DNA of 64,000 bases. Source: an uncultured Bacteroidales bacterium. Its GTDB lineage: Bacteria; Bacteroidota; Bacteroidia; Bacteroidales; UBA932. The DNA is taken from NCBI GenBank assembly GCA_934725575.1, contig CAKVCK010000018.1:1-64000 (forward strand), written 5' to 3'. A program made the position numbers and the translations under genes. Shown here piece by piece: positions 8,390 to 16,626 of this stretch (position 1 is the stretch's first letter; each line of letters starts with the position of its first letter). The notes below the pieces were generated by a model, which worked only from the letters and a program-made list of their open reading frames with translations, searched no databases and was not told the origin of the DNA.

Positions 8390-9484
8390 TTACCGTTTCA
8401 GGGCGCTTTTGAACAAAGCGTCCCATTTCTCCATCGTTTTTTTCAGAGTGAAGTTCTCTGAACGCTTTTTTGATTCCGCTCCGAACCGCTTCCGCAGCTC
8501 CACGTTGGCTATGACGCTGCATATTCCCTGTGCAAGCGTGCCGGTGTCACCAACTTTGGCAAGGTAGCCGTTCGCTCCGATGGTGACTATTTCCGAAGGC
8601 CCTTTAGGGCAGTCATAGCTTACGATAGGCAAACCGGTCGCAAGGGCTTCGAGAAGGATCATCGGGAAACCTTCGAACCTTGATGACATCACCAGACAGG
8701 AACTGCCGAGCAGCTCTTTCCTGACATCATTTGTCCGCCCCTCCAGAGTAACCTTTCCTTTCAACCCCATCGAGTCTATCTGACCCAGTAGTGAATCTTT
8801 CTGGCTGCCATCGCCGTAAATGCTTAATCTCCAGTCCGGATGTCTGGCATCAACGGTCTTCCAGGCCGTGATCAGATCCTTGAAGTTCTTCTGGCTTTCC
8901 AGCCGTCCGGCGGCTATGCAGCGTTTTTCGTCAAGGGAAGAGACTTCGTCTGACGCAAACGGGAGCGGGTTGTATATCTGCTCGACTTCAGGAGTCACTT
9001 TCAGCCAGTCATTCTTGTCAGCCTTGGTCAGCACGACAAACCTGTCCAGCTTCCTGACAGCCTTTTCCAGTCTTTTCGTCCTTAATGTCGCGTATATCTT
9101 ACCAAATGCGTTGGTGCCGTATTTCATAAGGAATTTCTCATAGGAAAAATGAAATTCGCCTATTTTCACGCTACCGTCAGTGCATCTTGTGAGGGCATAG
9201 AGACTATTGTCGCAGACGGTCACTGTGATGTCAGGACGGATCTTGGCCAACAGTGCGTCAAGGCGTTTCCTGTACTTGAGGAGAAACATCCTGTCATTGG
9301 CGTCAAGGTCGTGGCGGATTATTTTCCCGCTTAGCGGAAAGAACTCCTTCCGGCCTTTTTGCCGTGCCGTGATGATGTGTATCTCATAGCCCATAACATC
9401 GGCCAGATAGTTAGCCTTTGTTGTGAGTACCCTCTCGATGCCTCCGGAAAGGTTCAGGGCGTGTATGCAGTATGCAAGTCGCAT
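8390..9484 (-). CDS. GT4 family glycosyltransferase
   Basis: Retaining GT-B glycosyltransferase of about 364 residues. The N-terminal LSGGIERVLTTKANYLADVM segment is typical of Bacteroidales GT4 enzymes. The C-terminal nucleotide-sugar half shows AAGRLESQKNFKDLI, SIYGDGSQ, then SSRFEGFPMILLEALATGLP, with the Glu pair of the EX7E motif. The frame extends to an ATG at 9553, but family members begin close to MRLAYCIHAL, so I place the start at 9484. The acceptor and sugar are unknown. It converges on the Stealth gene with only 3 bp between stops and probably belongs to the same surface-glycan locus. Confidence 0.87.
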   Translation of the reverse strand: MRLAYCIHALNLSGGIERVLTTKANYLADVMGYEIHIITARQKGRKEFFPLSGKIIRHDLDANDRMFLLKYRKRLDALLAKIRPDITVTVCDNSLYALTRCTDGSVKIGEFHFSYEKFLMKYGTNAFGKIYATLRTKRLEKAVRKLDRFVVLTKADKNDWLKVTPEVEQIYNPLPFASDEVSSLDEKRCIAAGRLESQKNFKDLITAWKTVDARHPDWRLSIYGDGSQKDSLLGQIDSMGLKGKVTLEGRTNDVRKELLGSSCLVMSSRFEGFPMILLEALATGLPIVSYDCPKGPSEIVTIGANGYLAKVGDTGTLAQGICSVIANVELRKRFGAESKKRSENFTLKKTMEKWDALFKSALKR

Positions 9485-9550
9485 CGCTTGGTCTTTTTGT
9501 GCCACCAATTTACGAACTTTATGCAGGAATTCAAAGAGTTCGGTTCTTTT

Positions 9551-9710
9551 CACTTTTCACGCGTTTTCCCGCCTGCCAGCCTTTCGGGTCCGACGATAGA
9601 GTAAAAGCAAGTTCGAATTTTGAGTGGATACCGCGGCAGAACGCCGCTCAGTGTTGTTTTTGAGATCCGTCGGACCGGCTGGCTTCTGGCGGGATTGAAG
9701 CGTGAAAGAC
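9551..9710. repeat. Imperfect 160-bp palindromic element with internal hairpin
   Basis: The core arms 9568-9594 and 9669-9693 are inverted copies sharing CCCGCC, GCCAGCC and GGTCCGAC. Weaker pairing extends outward through TTTCACGC-type words to 9551 and 9710. A small hairpin (GCGGC-AGAAC-GCCGC, 9633-9647) sits at the centre. It may be a MITE-like element, a structured leader of the GT4 gene, or an operator region. I see no target-site duplication. Confidence 0.5.
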
Positions 9711-9850
9711 TTCTGCCGGGCAATCGGCTGCCGGACAAAACCCTGAGGCAAAGTTAGTTCTACGAGTGATGAAAATCTGGGAACATAAAGAAAAACGATG
9801 AAAATATTTCTGTTTTTTATCTAATTGTGGTGAAATCTCAAAATAGATTG

Positions 9851-9858
9851 TAAATTTG
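9851..9858 (+). promoter_or_regulatory. Promoter -7 box for DUF47/esterase unit
   Basis: TAAATTTG matches TAnnTTTG, with a TTG about 23 nt upstream (slightly long). The leader to ATG 9900 would be roughly 35 nt. Confidence 0.45.
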
Positions 9859-9899
9859 AGCCGACACAAAAAAAGTTTATCGAGTATAAGAAAATATTT

Positions 9900-10559
9900 A
9901 TGGGTCTTTTGAAGAGAATGAGGATGTTGTTCCGTGGCACACGCCACGATTTTGTACCGATCCTCGCGCAGCAGACGGATTTCCTGTGCAAGACATCGTC
10001 GCTTTTGGTTGAGATGTTCGGAACTGATGATGTCGAGCGCAGGGCCGGGATGGAGAAAGAGATAAAGTCCTGTGAGGCTCAGGGTGACGCTCTCCTCACA
10101 GAGTTTCACGAGATGCTGTCAGGCCGCCTTTTCGTCCAGGTGAACAAACTGGACCTGCAGGCCGTTGCGATGGCGATGGACGATTGCCTTGATGTCATCA
10201 AGGACACATCCAAGGCAGTGCTGATCTATCGCCCAAAGAAACTGGACGAGCAATTGAAGGAACTCGCCCGGATGGCCAAGTCACAGTCGGAGGTCATTCA
10301 CGACATCATCCCGCTTTTGGTGAACCTGCGTGAGAACATTTCGGCCATCTCTATGGCTTGCGAGCGTGTCACCGAGTTGGAGCACGCCGCCGACGATGCA
10401 TACGAGGAGTATATGGGCTATATATTCGGCAATGAGGAGGACACCAGGGAACTGGTCAAGTACAAGAACCTTGCGGAAATGCTGGAGAACGCCACGGACG
10501 CTCACAAGCGCATCTCCGACAATATTCGGAAATTGCTGCTCAACTATCTTGTTGACTGA
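9900..10559 (+). CDS. DUF47 (PhoU-related) phosphate transport regulator
   Basis: All-helical cytoplasmic protein of 219 residues, matching the DUF47/TIGR00153 family. Signs are the N-terminal LLKRMRMLFRGTRHDFVPIL, the internal EIKSCEAQGDALLTEFHEML typical of PhoU-like helical bundles, and the acidic E-x3-D metal-type positions in ERVTELEHAADDAYEEY. Members usually pair with a Pit-type low-affinity phosphate permease and tune its activity. No pit gene follows here: the next gene, after 13 bp, is a secreted sialate O-acetylesterase. The pairing with phosphate transport is therefore a family inference only. Confidence 0.85.
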   Translation: MGLLKRMRMLFRGTRHDFVPILAQQTDFLCKTSSLLVEMFGTDDVERRAGMEKEIKSCEAQGDALLTEFHEMLSGRLFVQVNKLDLQAVAMAMDDCLDVIKDTSKAVLIYRPKKLDEQLKELARMAKSQSEVIHDIIPLLVNLRENISAISMACERVTELEHAADDAYEEYMGYIFGNEEDTRELVKYKNLAEMLENATDAHKRISDNIRKLLLNYLVD

Positions 10560-10572
10560 TACTAAAGAATTT

Positions 10573-12141
10573 ATGAATATGAAGAGAAATCTTTTGGCGG
10601 CGATATTGCTGTCTGTTTTGTTTGGTGTGATGTCGTTCGCGGCCGGCGCGGCGGAAGGCTCTTTGAGGCTCGCTTCTGTTTTTACCGACCATCTCGTGCT
10701 CCAGCGTGACACCACGGTTCTGGTCTGGGGCTGGGCCGCTCCTGGCGCAAAAGTGACGGCCCGTGGATCTTGGGACAAGAAATCAGCCTCATCCGCCACG
10801 GCTGGATCGGACGGACGTTGGGAGTGCCTTCTTGAAACCCCTGAGGCTGGTGGCCCATATTCATTGTCCGTGGTGGCCGGGAAAGAGAAGATTGTGCTTG
10901 ATGACGTGATGAGCGGCGAGGTCTGGCTATGCACAGGACAGTCGAATATGGAGATGTACGTCAGCGGCTTCAGCGGCCAGCCTGTCGAGGGCAGTTTCGA
11001 CGCCATCCTTGAAGCTCCCGAATATTCAGACAGGGTCAGGGTGTTCAACATCAAGGCTGCCAAGGCGTATGAGCCGCAGGAAGAGGTTGACGCCGCTTGG
11101 TCCAAGACTGACGGCAAGACGGCTTCAGGCATCTCGGCGGTGGCATATTTCTTCGCGAAACGTCTGACAAAGGTTCTGGGTGTTCCTGTAGGAATTATAT
11201 GCAGTCCTTGGGGTGGTTGCCGTCTTGAGCCGTGGATGAGCCGTGAATGGCTGGACAAGTCCGTCAAAGGCTATCTTTCCGAGGCTCAGTACAAGGCTAT
11301 CCTTGACCGCCGGGAGGAAGAAGGGAAGGCTCCGCGCCAGCTGGCTACGATGTACAATTCCAGAATGTATCCTGTCAAAGGCTACACTCTCAAAGGTTTC
11401 CTTTGGTACCAGGGATGTTCAAACCTGGCGGACAACACATTCTACAACAGGCTTCAGGCCGGAATGGTCGAGTGTTGGAGGAATATGTGGGGAGACACTG
11501 ACGACAGGATGCCTTTCTACTTTGTCTCCATCGCTCCGTTCGCGTACGGCAATGACCGTGTGAGTCCGTCCAGGGCCTTGTTCGTGGAGAACCAGCTGAG
11601 TTCTCTGGACATTATTCCGAATTCAGGCGCCGCCATAACAGAAACAATAGGTGACGAGGGCTGCATCCATCCGGCGAAAAAGAAAGAGGTGGCTGACCAG
11701 TTGGCTCTGCTGGCGGTAGAAAGAACCTATAATGTGAAGAGCGGGCTTGGCAGCGGGTTCCCTTATCCGGAAAGGATCATATTCCCGTCCAATTCTACTG
11801 TGGAGGCGGAGAAGATCCATCGGTCCGGCTTCGGGATCGAACTCGTCCGTGGCAAGGAGGCGAACGGCGAGATCAGTATCCGCTTTGCCAACACACGCGC
11901 CGGAGTGGGCCGCCTGTCGGCTTTCGGCGCTGAGGTCAAAGGATTCGAGGTCGCAGGGCCTGACAAGGTCTTCCATCCGGTGAAAGCGATCGCCAACCGC
12001 TTCGAAGTCATACTTGATTGCTCGCAAATAGCTGATCCTGTTGCTGTTCGCTATGCTTTCCATAATAGTTCCGACGCTGATTTGACAAGCACGTTCGGCG
12101 TTCCGGTGCCGTCGTTCAGGACTGACAATTGGGCAGAATAG
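10573..12141 (+). CDS. Secreted sialate O-acetylesterase family protein
   Basis: SGNH-type esterase of the 9-O-acetylesterase (SIAE) family, which removes O-acetyl groups from sialic acid or other sugars. Length is 522 residues from ATG 10573. An open frame extends further upstream but overlaps DUF47 and has no family match. The signal peptide is NLLAAILLSVLFGVMSFAAG. Catalytic blocks are LCTGQSNMEM (Ser nucleophile) near residue 118, LWYQGCSN (oxyanion block, usually GESN, here Cys in place of Glu) and GDEGCIHPAKK (catalytic His). A beta-sandwich domain precedes the catalytic part (VFTDHLVLQRDTTVLVWGWA). It acts in the periplasm or outside the cell. It is not beside a sialidase or SusCD pair, so the true substrate is open. 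Confidence 0.88.
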   Translation: MNMKRNLLAAILLSVLFGVMSFAAGAAEGSLRLASVFTDHLVLQRDTTVLVWGWAAPGAKVTARGSWDKKSASSATAGSDGRWECLLETPEAGGPYSLSVVAGKEKIVLDDVMSGEVWLCTGQSNMEMYVSGFSGQPVEGSFDAILEAPEYSDRVRVFNIKAAKAYEPQEEVDAAWSKTDGKTASGISAVAYFFAKRLTKVLGVPVGIICSPWGGCRLEPWMSREWLDKSVKGYLSEAQYKAILDRREEEGKAPRQLATMYNSRMYPVKGYTLKGFLWYQGCSNLADNTFYNRLQAGMVECWRNMWGDTDDRMPFYFVSIAPFAYGNDRVSPSRALFVENQLSSLDIIPNSGAAITETIGDEGCIHPAKKKEVADQLALLAVERTYNVKSGLGSGFPYPERIIFPSNSTVEAEKIHRSGFGIELVRGKEANGEISIRFANTRAGVGRLSAFGAEVKGFEVAGPDKVFHPVKAIANRFEVILDCSQIADPVAVRYAFHNSSDADLTSTFGVPVPSFRTDNWAE

Positions 12142-12159
12142 GATTCTGGGGCTTAAAAA

Positions 12160-12190
12160 TTGTAAATGTCTTTGATTATCATTAAATTTG
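12160..12190 (+). promoter_or_regulatory. secA promoter
   Basis: TTG at 12160-12162, a 20-nt spacer and TAAATTTG at 12183-12190 give one of the best -33/-7 pairs in the window. The start codon is 28 nt beyond the -7 box. The box lies in the loop of the inverted repeat at 12164-12210. Confidence 0.65.
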
Positions 12191-12210
12191 TAGGATAATC
12201 AGAGACATTT
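12164..12210. terminator. Inverted repeat over the secA promoter; possible terminator or operator
   Basis: Arms 12164-12180 and 12194-12210 match at 16 of 17 positions around a 13-nt loop. GATTTTTT follows, so this reads as an intrinsic terminator for the upstream esterase gene. The loop is also the -7 box of the secA promoter, and the T-run abuts the secA start codon. It could equally be an operator or a 5'-UTR structure. Confidence 0.6.
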
Positions 12211-12218
12211 GATTTTTT

Positions 12219-15200
12219 ATGGCTATAGCTAGTATTCTAAAAAAAGTGTTCGGCTCGAAGGCCGATAGGGATCTCAAGCAGATCAGACCGATTCTCAACA
12301 AGGTTCTGGAGGCTTACGGTCCGATAGACAAGCTCTCCAATGATGAGTTGAGAGCCAAGACGGAAGAGTTGAAGGCAAGGCTGCGTGAGTGCGAGGCTCC
12401 ATTCGAGAAGAGGATCGCCGAGATCAAGGCCAAGCTGGACGAGGATATTCCTGTTCACGAGAAAGAGAACCTCGCGACCGAGTCCGACAAACTTGTGAAG
12501 GATGAGGACGCGGAGATCGAGAAGGTTCTGGAGGAGATTCTTCCGGAGGCTTTCGCGATTATGAAATCCACCGCCCGCAGGTTCAAGGAGAACGCCACCA
12601 TCGAGGTGACCGCCAATGACTTCGACCGGGCTCTCAGCATAAACCACGATTTCGTGCACATCGAGGGCGACAAGGCTGTCTATCAGAACCACTGGATCGC
12701 CGGCGGCAACGAGGTGACCTGGGATATGGTCCATTATGATGTCCAGCTGATCGGTGGTATCGTGTTGCATCAAGGCAAGATCGCCGAGATGGCGACCGGT
12801 GAGGGAAAGACCCTTGTGGCGACCCTTCCTGTGTTCCTTAACGCCTTGGCCGGCAAGGGAGTGCACGTGGTGACGGTCAACGACTACCTTTCAAAGCGTG
12901 ACTCCGAGTGGATGGGACCTCTCTATATGTTCCACGGCCTTTCTGTGGACTGCATCGACAAGCACGAGCCTAACAGCGACGCTCGCAAGAGAGCCTACAA
13001 CTGCGACATCACTTTCGGTACGAACAACGAGTTCGGTTTTGACTACCTTCGTGACAATATGGCAGTGAATATGACAGACCTCGTCCAGAGGAAGCATCAC
13101 TATGCCATCGTCGATGAGGTGGACTCCGTGCTCATTGATGACGCGCGTACTCCGTTGATCATATCCGGTCCTGTGGCCAAGGCTCAGGACGACGAGCAGT
13201 ATATGGAGTTCAGACCTTACGTCGAGAGCCTCTACCAGAAGCAGCGCGCTCTCGTGACCCAGGTCCTGAACGATGCCAAGAAGGCTATCGCGGCCGGAAA
13301 GGAGGACGAGGGTGGAATGCTTCTCCTGCGTGCCTACAAGGGACTTCCTAAGTACCAACCTCTGATCAAGTTCCTCAGCGAGCAGGGTGTGAAGCAGCTG
13401 ATGCAGAAGGCTGAGAACTATTATATGCAGGACAACGAGCGTGAGATGCACATCGTCACCGACGAGCTGTATTTCGTGATCAGCGAGCAGCAGCACTCTG
13501 TCGATATGACCGACAAGGGTCACGACCTGCTGGCCAACGCCGTTTCCAATCCGGATTTCTTCGTGCTTCCTGACGTTGGAAGCCAGATCGCCGAGATCCA
13601 GAAGAACACTGAACTCTCCGCCGAGGAGAAGCAGGAGAAGAAGGATGCCTTGATGGAGGATTATTCTTTGAAGAGCGAGCGTGTGCACACCGTGATCCAG
13701 CTCCTCAAGGCCTACGCTATGTTCCAGAAGGACGTTGACTACATCGTCATCGACAACAAGGTCAAGATTGTGGACGAGCAGACCGGCCGTATTATGGAAG
13801 GCCGCCGCTGGAGCGATGGTCTGCACCAGGCTGTCGAGGCGAAGGAGAACGTCAAGGTCGAGGCCGCCACACAGACATTCGCGACCGTCACCCTCCAGAA
13901 CTATTTCAGAATGTACCACAAACTGGCCGGTATGACCGGTACGGCCGAGACGGAGGCCGGTGAGTTCTGGTCCATCTACAAGCTGGATGTGGTTGTCATC
14001 CCTACGAACCGTCCTGTGATCAGGGACGATCAGGATGACCTTATTTATAAGACAAAGAAGGCGAAATACACCGCCGTGATCAATAAGGTGGAGGAACTCA
14101 TCAAGGAAGGCCGTCCTGTTCTGGTCGGTACCACTGACGTGGAGACTTCCGAGCTCCTGAGCCGTATGCTCCGGATGAGGGGCATCAAGCACAATGTCCT
14201 CAATGCCAAAGAGCACGCCAGAGAGGCGGAGATCGTCGCACAGGCCGGTCTGTCCAGCACCGTGACCATAGCCACGAATATGGCGGGCCGTGGTACCGAC
14301 ATCAAGCTTTCGCCGGAAGTCAAGGCCGCAGGTGGTCTTGCTATCATCGGTACGGAAAGACACGACAGCCGCCGTGTTGACCGTCAGCTCAGAGGTCGTG
14401 CCGGCCGTCAGGGAGATCCGGGATCCTCAGCGTTCTACGTTTCCCTTGAGGACAAGCTGATGCGTCTGTTCGGCTCCGAGAGGATCGCTGGGGTCGTTGA
14501 CAAGCTGGGTATGGCCGATGACGAGGCTCTTGTCAGCGGAATGCTCTCGAAGTCAATCGAGAACGCCCAGAAGAAAGTCGAGGAGAACAACTTCGGAATC
14601 CGTAAGAGACTCCTTGAGTATGACGACGTGATGAACTACCAGCGCGAGGCCGTCTATGCCAGAAGGCGCAACGCCCTTTCCGGAGAAAGGATTGAGATTG
14701 ATGTCAGGAATATGATGATAGATTCCGCCTCAATCATCGCGGGCCGCGCGGAGGGAATGCCTTACGCTGATTTCGAGGAATATGTGATGGCGCAGCTGTC
14801 CATCGACCTTGGCTTCGACGAGAAGTTCTATTCCAACGCCAAGGGCGACCAGCTCACCGACGCTCTCTGCAAGCAGATGCAGGCCGTTTACGAGCGCAGG
14901 ATGAACACTCTTGCCGAGAAGGTCTATCCGTTCATCAAGATGATCTTCGAGAAGCAGGGAAATATGTACAAGAACATCGCGATTCCTATCTCCGACGGCC
15001 GCAAGATGCTGACTCTCAGCGTGGACCTTGAGAAGGCTTACAACACGGAGGGCAAGGAGATCGCAAAGGCTCTCAGCCGCTCGATCATCCTTTACCAGAT
15101 CGACGAGCACTGGAAGCAGCATCTGCGTGATATGGACGACCTTCGCCAGAGCGTGCAGAACGCCGCTTACGAGCAGAAGGATCCGCTCGTGGTTTACAAG

Positions 15201-15494
15201 TTGGAGAGTTATAACCTCTTCGCCACGATGCTTGAGGAACTCAACAAGGATGTCCTCTCATTCCTCCTCAGGGCCTTCGTACCTCTCCGCGAGGACAGCG
15301 AGGCACGCCCTGCACAGGCTCCGAGAAGCCAGGATATGAGCAATATGAGAACCCAGCGCAACGATCTCACCACCAACGGCGAGCAGAAGGCGAGGACTCC
15401 GATCCACGTGGACAAGAAGATCGGACGTAACGATCCTTGCCCTTGCGGTTCCGGCAAGAAGTACAAGAACTGCCACGGCGCGGGTCTGGTTTAA
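12219..15494 (+). CDS. secA: Preprotein translocase ATPase SecA
   Basis: Motor ATPase that pushes unfolded preproteins through SecYEG; 1091 residues, the long form usual for Bacteroidota. Helicase-type motifs are all present: MATGEGKT (Walker A, near residue 191), DEVDSVLIDDARTP (Walker B region, near 300), ATNMAGRGTDIKL near 686 and the arginine-finger block DRQLRGRAGRQGDPGSS. A charged, Gln/Glu-rich insertion occupies about residues 340-480. The C-terminus is a SEC-C zinc motif, DPCPCGSGKKYKNCHG, used for SecB or ribosome contact. The gene begins 28 nt after a good promoter embedded in a palindrome, and there is no SecM-like leader gene. It is followed after 34 bp by a bactofilin gene. Confidence 0.97.
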   Translation: MAIASILKKVFGSKADRDLKQIRPILNKVLEAYGPIDKLSNDELRAKTEELKARLRECEAPFEKRIAEIKAKLDEDIPVHEKENLATESDKLVKDEDAEIEKVLEEILPEAFAIMKSTARRFKENATIEVTANDFDRALSINHDFVHIEGDKAVYQNHWIAGGNEVTWDMVHYDVQLIGGIVLHQGKIAEMATGEGKTLVATLPVFLNALAGKGVHVVTVNDYLSKRDSEWMGPLYMFHGLSVDCIDKHEPNSDARKRAYNCDITFGTNNEFGFDYLRDNMAVNMTDLVQRKHHYAIVDEVDSVLIDDARTPLIISGPVAKAQDDEQYMEFRPYVESLYQKQRALVTQVLNDAKKAIAAGKEDEGGMLLLRAYKGLPKYQPLIKFLSEQGVKQLMQKAENYYMQDNEREMHIVTDELYFVISEQQHSVDMTDKGHDLLANAVSNPDFFVLPDVGSQIAEIQKNTELSAEEKQEKKDALMEDYSLKSERVHTVIQLLKAYAMFQKDVDYIVIDNKVKIVDEQTGRIMEGRRWSDGLHQAVEAKENVKVEAATQTFATVTLQNYFRMYHKLAGMTGTAETEAGEFWSIYKLDVVVIPTNRPVIRDDQDDLIYKTKKAKYTAVINKVEELIKEGRPVLVGTTDVETSELLSRMLRMRGIKHNVLNAKEHAREAEIVAQAGLSSTVTIATNMAGRGTDIKLSPEVKAAGGLAIIGTERHDSRRVDRQLRGRAGRQGDPGSSAFYVSLEDKLMRLFGSERIAGVVDKLGMADDEALVSGMLSKSIENAQKKVEENNFGIRKRLLEYDDVMNYQREAVYARRRNALSGERIEIDVRNMMIDSASIIAGRAEGMPYADFEEYVMAQLSIDLGFDEKFYSNAKGDQLTDALCKQMQAVYERRMNTLAEKVYPFIKMIFEKQGNMYKNIAIPISDGRKMLTLSVDLEKAYNTEGKEIAKALSRSIILYQIDEHWKQHLRDMDDLRQSVQNAAYEQKDPLVVYKLESYNLFATMLEELNKDVLSFLLRAFVPLREDSEARPAQAPRSQDMSNMRTQRNDLTTNGEQKARTPIHVDKKIGRNDPCPCGSGKKYKNCHGAGLV

Positions 15495-15528
15495 TGAATA
15501 TATTAACTGAATATAATAATAAAGGAAT

Positions 15529-16029
15529 ATGAGCGCGAATTATGGTTCCAATGATTCTGCAAGCGTGAATGACATCAGTAGAATCTCAGCCGGTTCGGTA
15601 ATCAAAGGTGAGATCACATCTCCCAACGACATAAGGATTGACGGTACTTTCGAAGGAAGGATTTTCTCCCAGGCAAAGGTTGTTGTCGGCGAGAAGGCCG
15701 TCATCAAGGGTGACATCATCTGCAACAACGCTGACTTCTGGGGCAAGATCAACGGTAACTTCTTTGTGAAGGATACCCTTTCCCTCAAGGATACTTGTGT
15801 CGTTGAGGGTGATCTTCACATCAGAAGACTTCAGGTCGAGCTTGACGCCAAGTTCAACGGCAACTGCAAGATGATTACCGAGGAAGAGTTCAACCAGCTC
15901 ACCTCCGGCTCCCGTCCGGGAATGTACGATGTCCAGGCTCCTGCCCCAAAGGAAGAGGAGGATTTCTCCATCCCTTCCGGCAAGTCACCGTTCACCATAC
16001 CCGCCAACGACGAGATCCCTGAGGCATAG
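15529..16029 (+). CDS. Bactofilin (polymer-forming cytoskeletal protein)
   Basis: DUF583/bactofilin family, 166 residues. The central region, about residues 25-125, is a right-handed beta-helix with repeating short strands: IRIDGTFEGRIFSQAKVVVG, AVIKGDIICNNADFWGKING and TCVVEGDLHIRRLQVE. Disordered tails flank it, the C-terminal one acidic and Pro-rich. Bactofilins polymerise without nucleotide on the inner face of the membrane and scaffold cell-wall or shape enzymes. AAAGGA precedes the ATG. It lies between secA and an ECF sigma gene that begins only 17 bp after its stop, so transcripts may run through. Confidence 0.9.
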   Translation: MSANYGSNDSASVNDISRISAGSVIKGEITSPNDIRIDGTFEGRIFSQAKVVVGEKAVIKGDIICNNADFWGKINGNFFVKDTLSLKDTCVVEGDLHIRRLQVELDAKFNGNCKMITEEEFNQLTSGSRPGMYDVQAPAPKEEEDFSIPSGKSPFTIPANDEIPEA

Positions 16030-16046
16030 TTCTCTTTTCCACAGGT

Positions 16047-16577
16047 GTGTCCAAAGAATCAGGAATAAATGATAACAATGTAAAGTTCAAGGAAATATAT
16101 GATAAGTATTTCCACGAACTTTACTTGTATCTTCATTCTGTGACCGAGGATAGTCAGGAAATCGAGGATATTCTTCAGGATGTCTTCCTGAAACTTCTTC
16201 AGGGAGGCCTTGATATTTCATCTATCTCCAATGTCCGGGGGTACATTTATTTCTGTGCCCGAAACGCTTTGTACAACCGTTTGAGGGACAAGGCGAACAG
16301 AAAACGTATCATTTCGGAGGTTTTCACCGAAGTCTCTATGCAGTCGGACGATCCTGATGTGACAGACACGGAGGCATTGATCAAGTGCGCCAATGATGCA
16401 GTGGAGAGACTTCCGGAGAATTGCGGTGAGATTTTTCGTATGGTGAAGATGGAGCATAAGTCGTATCGGCAGACAGCGGAGGCCAAAGGGCTTTCCATCA
16501 AGACGATCGAATCGCAGATGGGCATTGCTCTCAGAAAGATCCGTGAATACGTGAAAAAAAATCTTAAATCTTTTTAA
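16047..16577 (+). CDS. ECF sigma factor of the phosphodiesterase-type SusCD locus
   Basis: Sigma-70 family, extracytoplasmic function, 176 residues. Region 2 (FHELYLYLHSVTEDSQEIED, then ILQDVFLKLL) binds core polymerase and the -10 element. Region 4 (ERLPENCGEIFRMVKMEHKS, then TAEAKGLSIKTIESQMGIAL) is the helix-turn-helix for the -35. The only plausible in-frame start is GTG 16047; no ATG is in frame before region 2. The FecR anti-sigma follows after 49 bp, then SusC with an STN domain. This is the standard cell-surface signalling order, in which ligand binding at the outer membrane frees the sigma factor. Confidence 0.92.
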   Translation: MSKESGINDNNVKFKEIYDKYFHELYLYLHSVTEDSQEIEDILQDVFLKLLQGGLDISSISNVRGYIYFCARNALYNRLRDKANRKRIISEVFTEVSMQSDDPDVTDTEALIKCANDAVERLPENCGEIFRMVKMEHKSYRQTAEAKGLSIKTIESQMGIALRKIREYVKKNLKSF

Positions 16578-16626
16578 GGGTTTTCCGGAATTGAGTGTCT
16601 ATATTGTGAAAACACAGATAACAGAT

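Larger units (their letters stand above)
9485..9899. other. Divergent intergenic region, 415 bp
   Basis: No gene is supported here. The region lies between GT4 (leftward) and DUF47 (rightward). Its left part, up to 9553, could be an N-terminal extension of GT4. The middle holds a 160-bp imperfect inverted repeat (9551-9710) and the right end a promoter-like box at 9851-9858. Confidence 0.6.

Noticed and set aside
10330..10572. N-terminal extension of the esterase into DUF47
   Set aside because: It overlaps a clear gene in another frame; the signal peptide begins at 10573.
12891..14363. Open frame of 490 codons on the minus strand opposite secA
   Set aside because: It mirrors the codon structure of secA, is extremely rich in Leu, Val and His, and has no domain; secA itself is certain.
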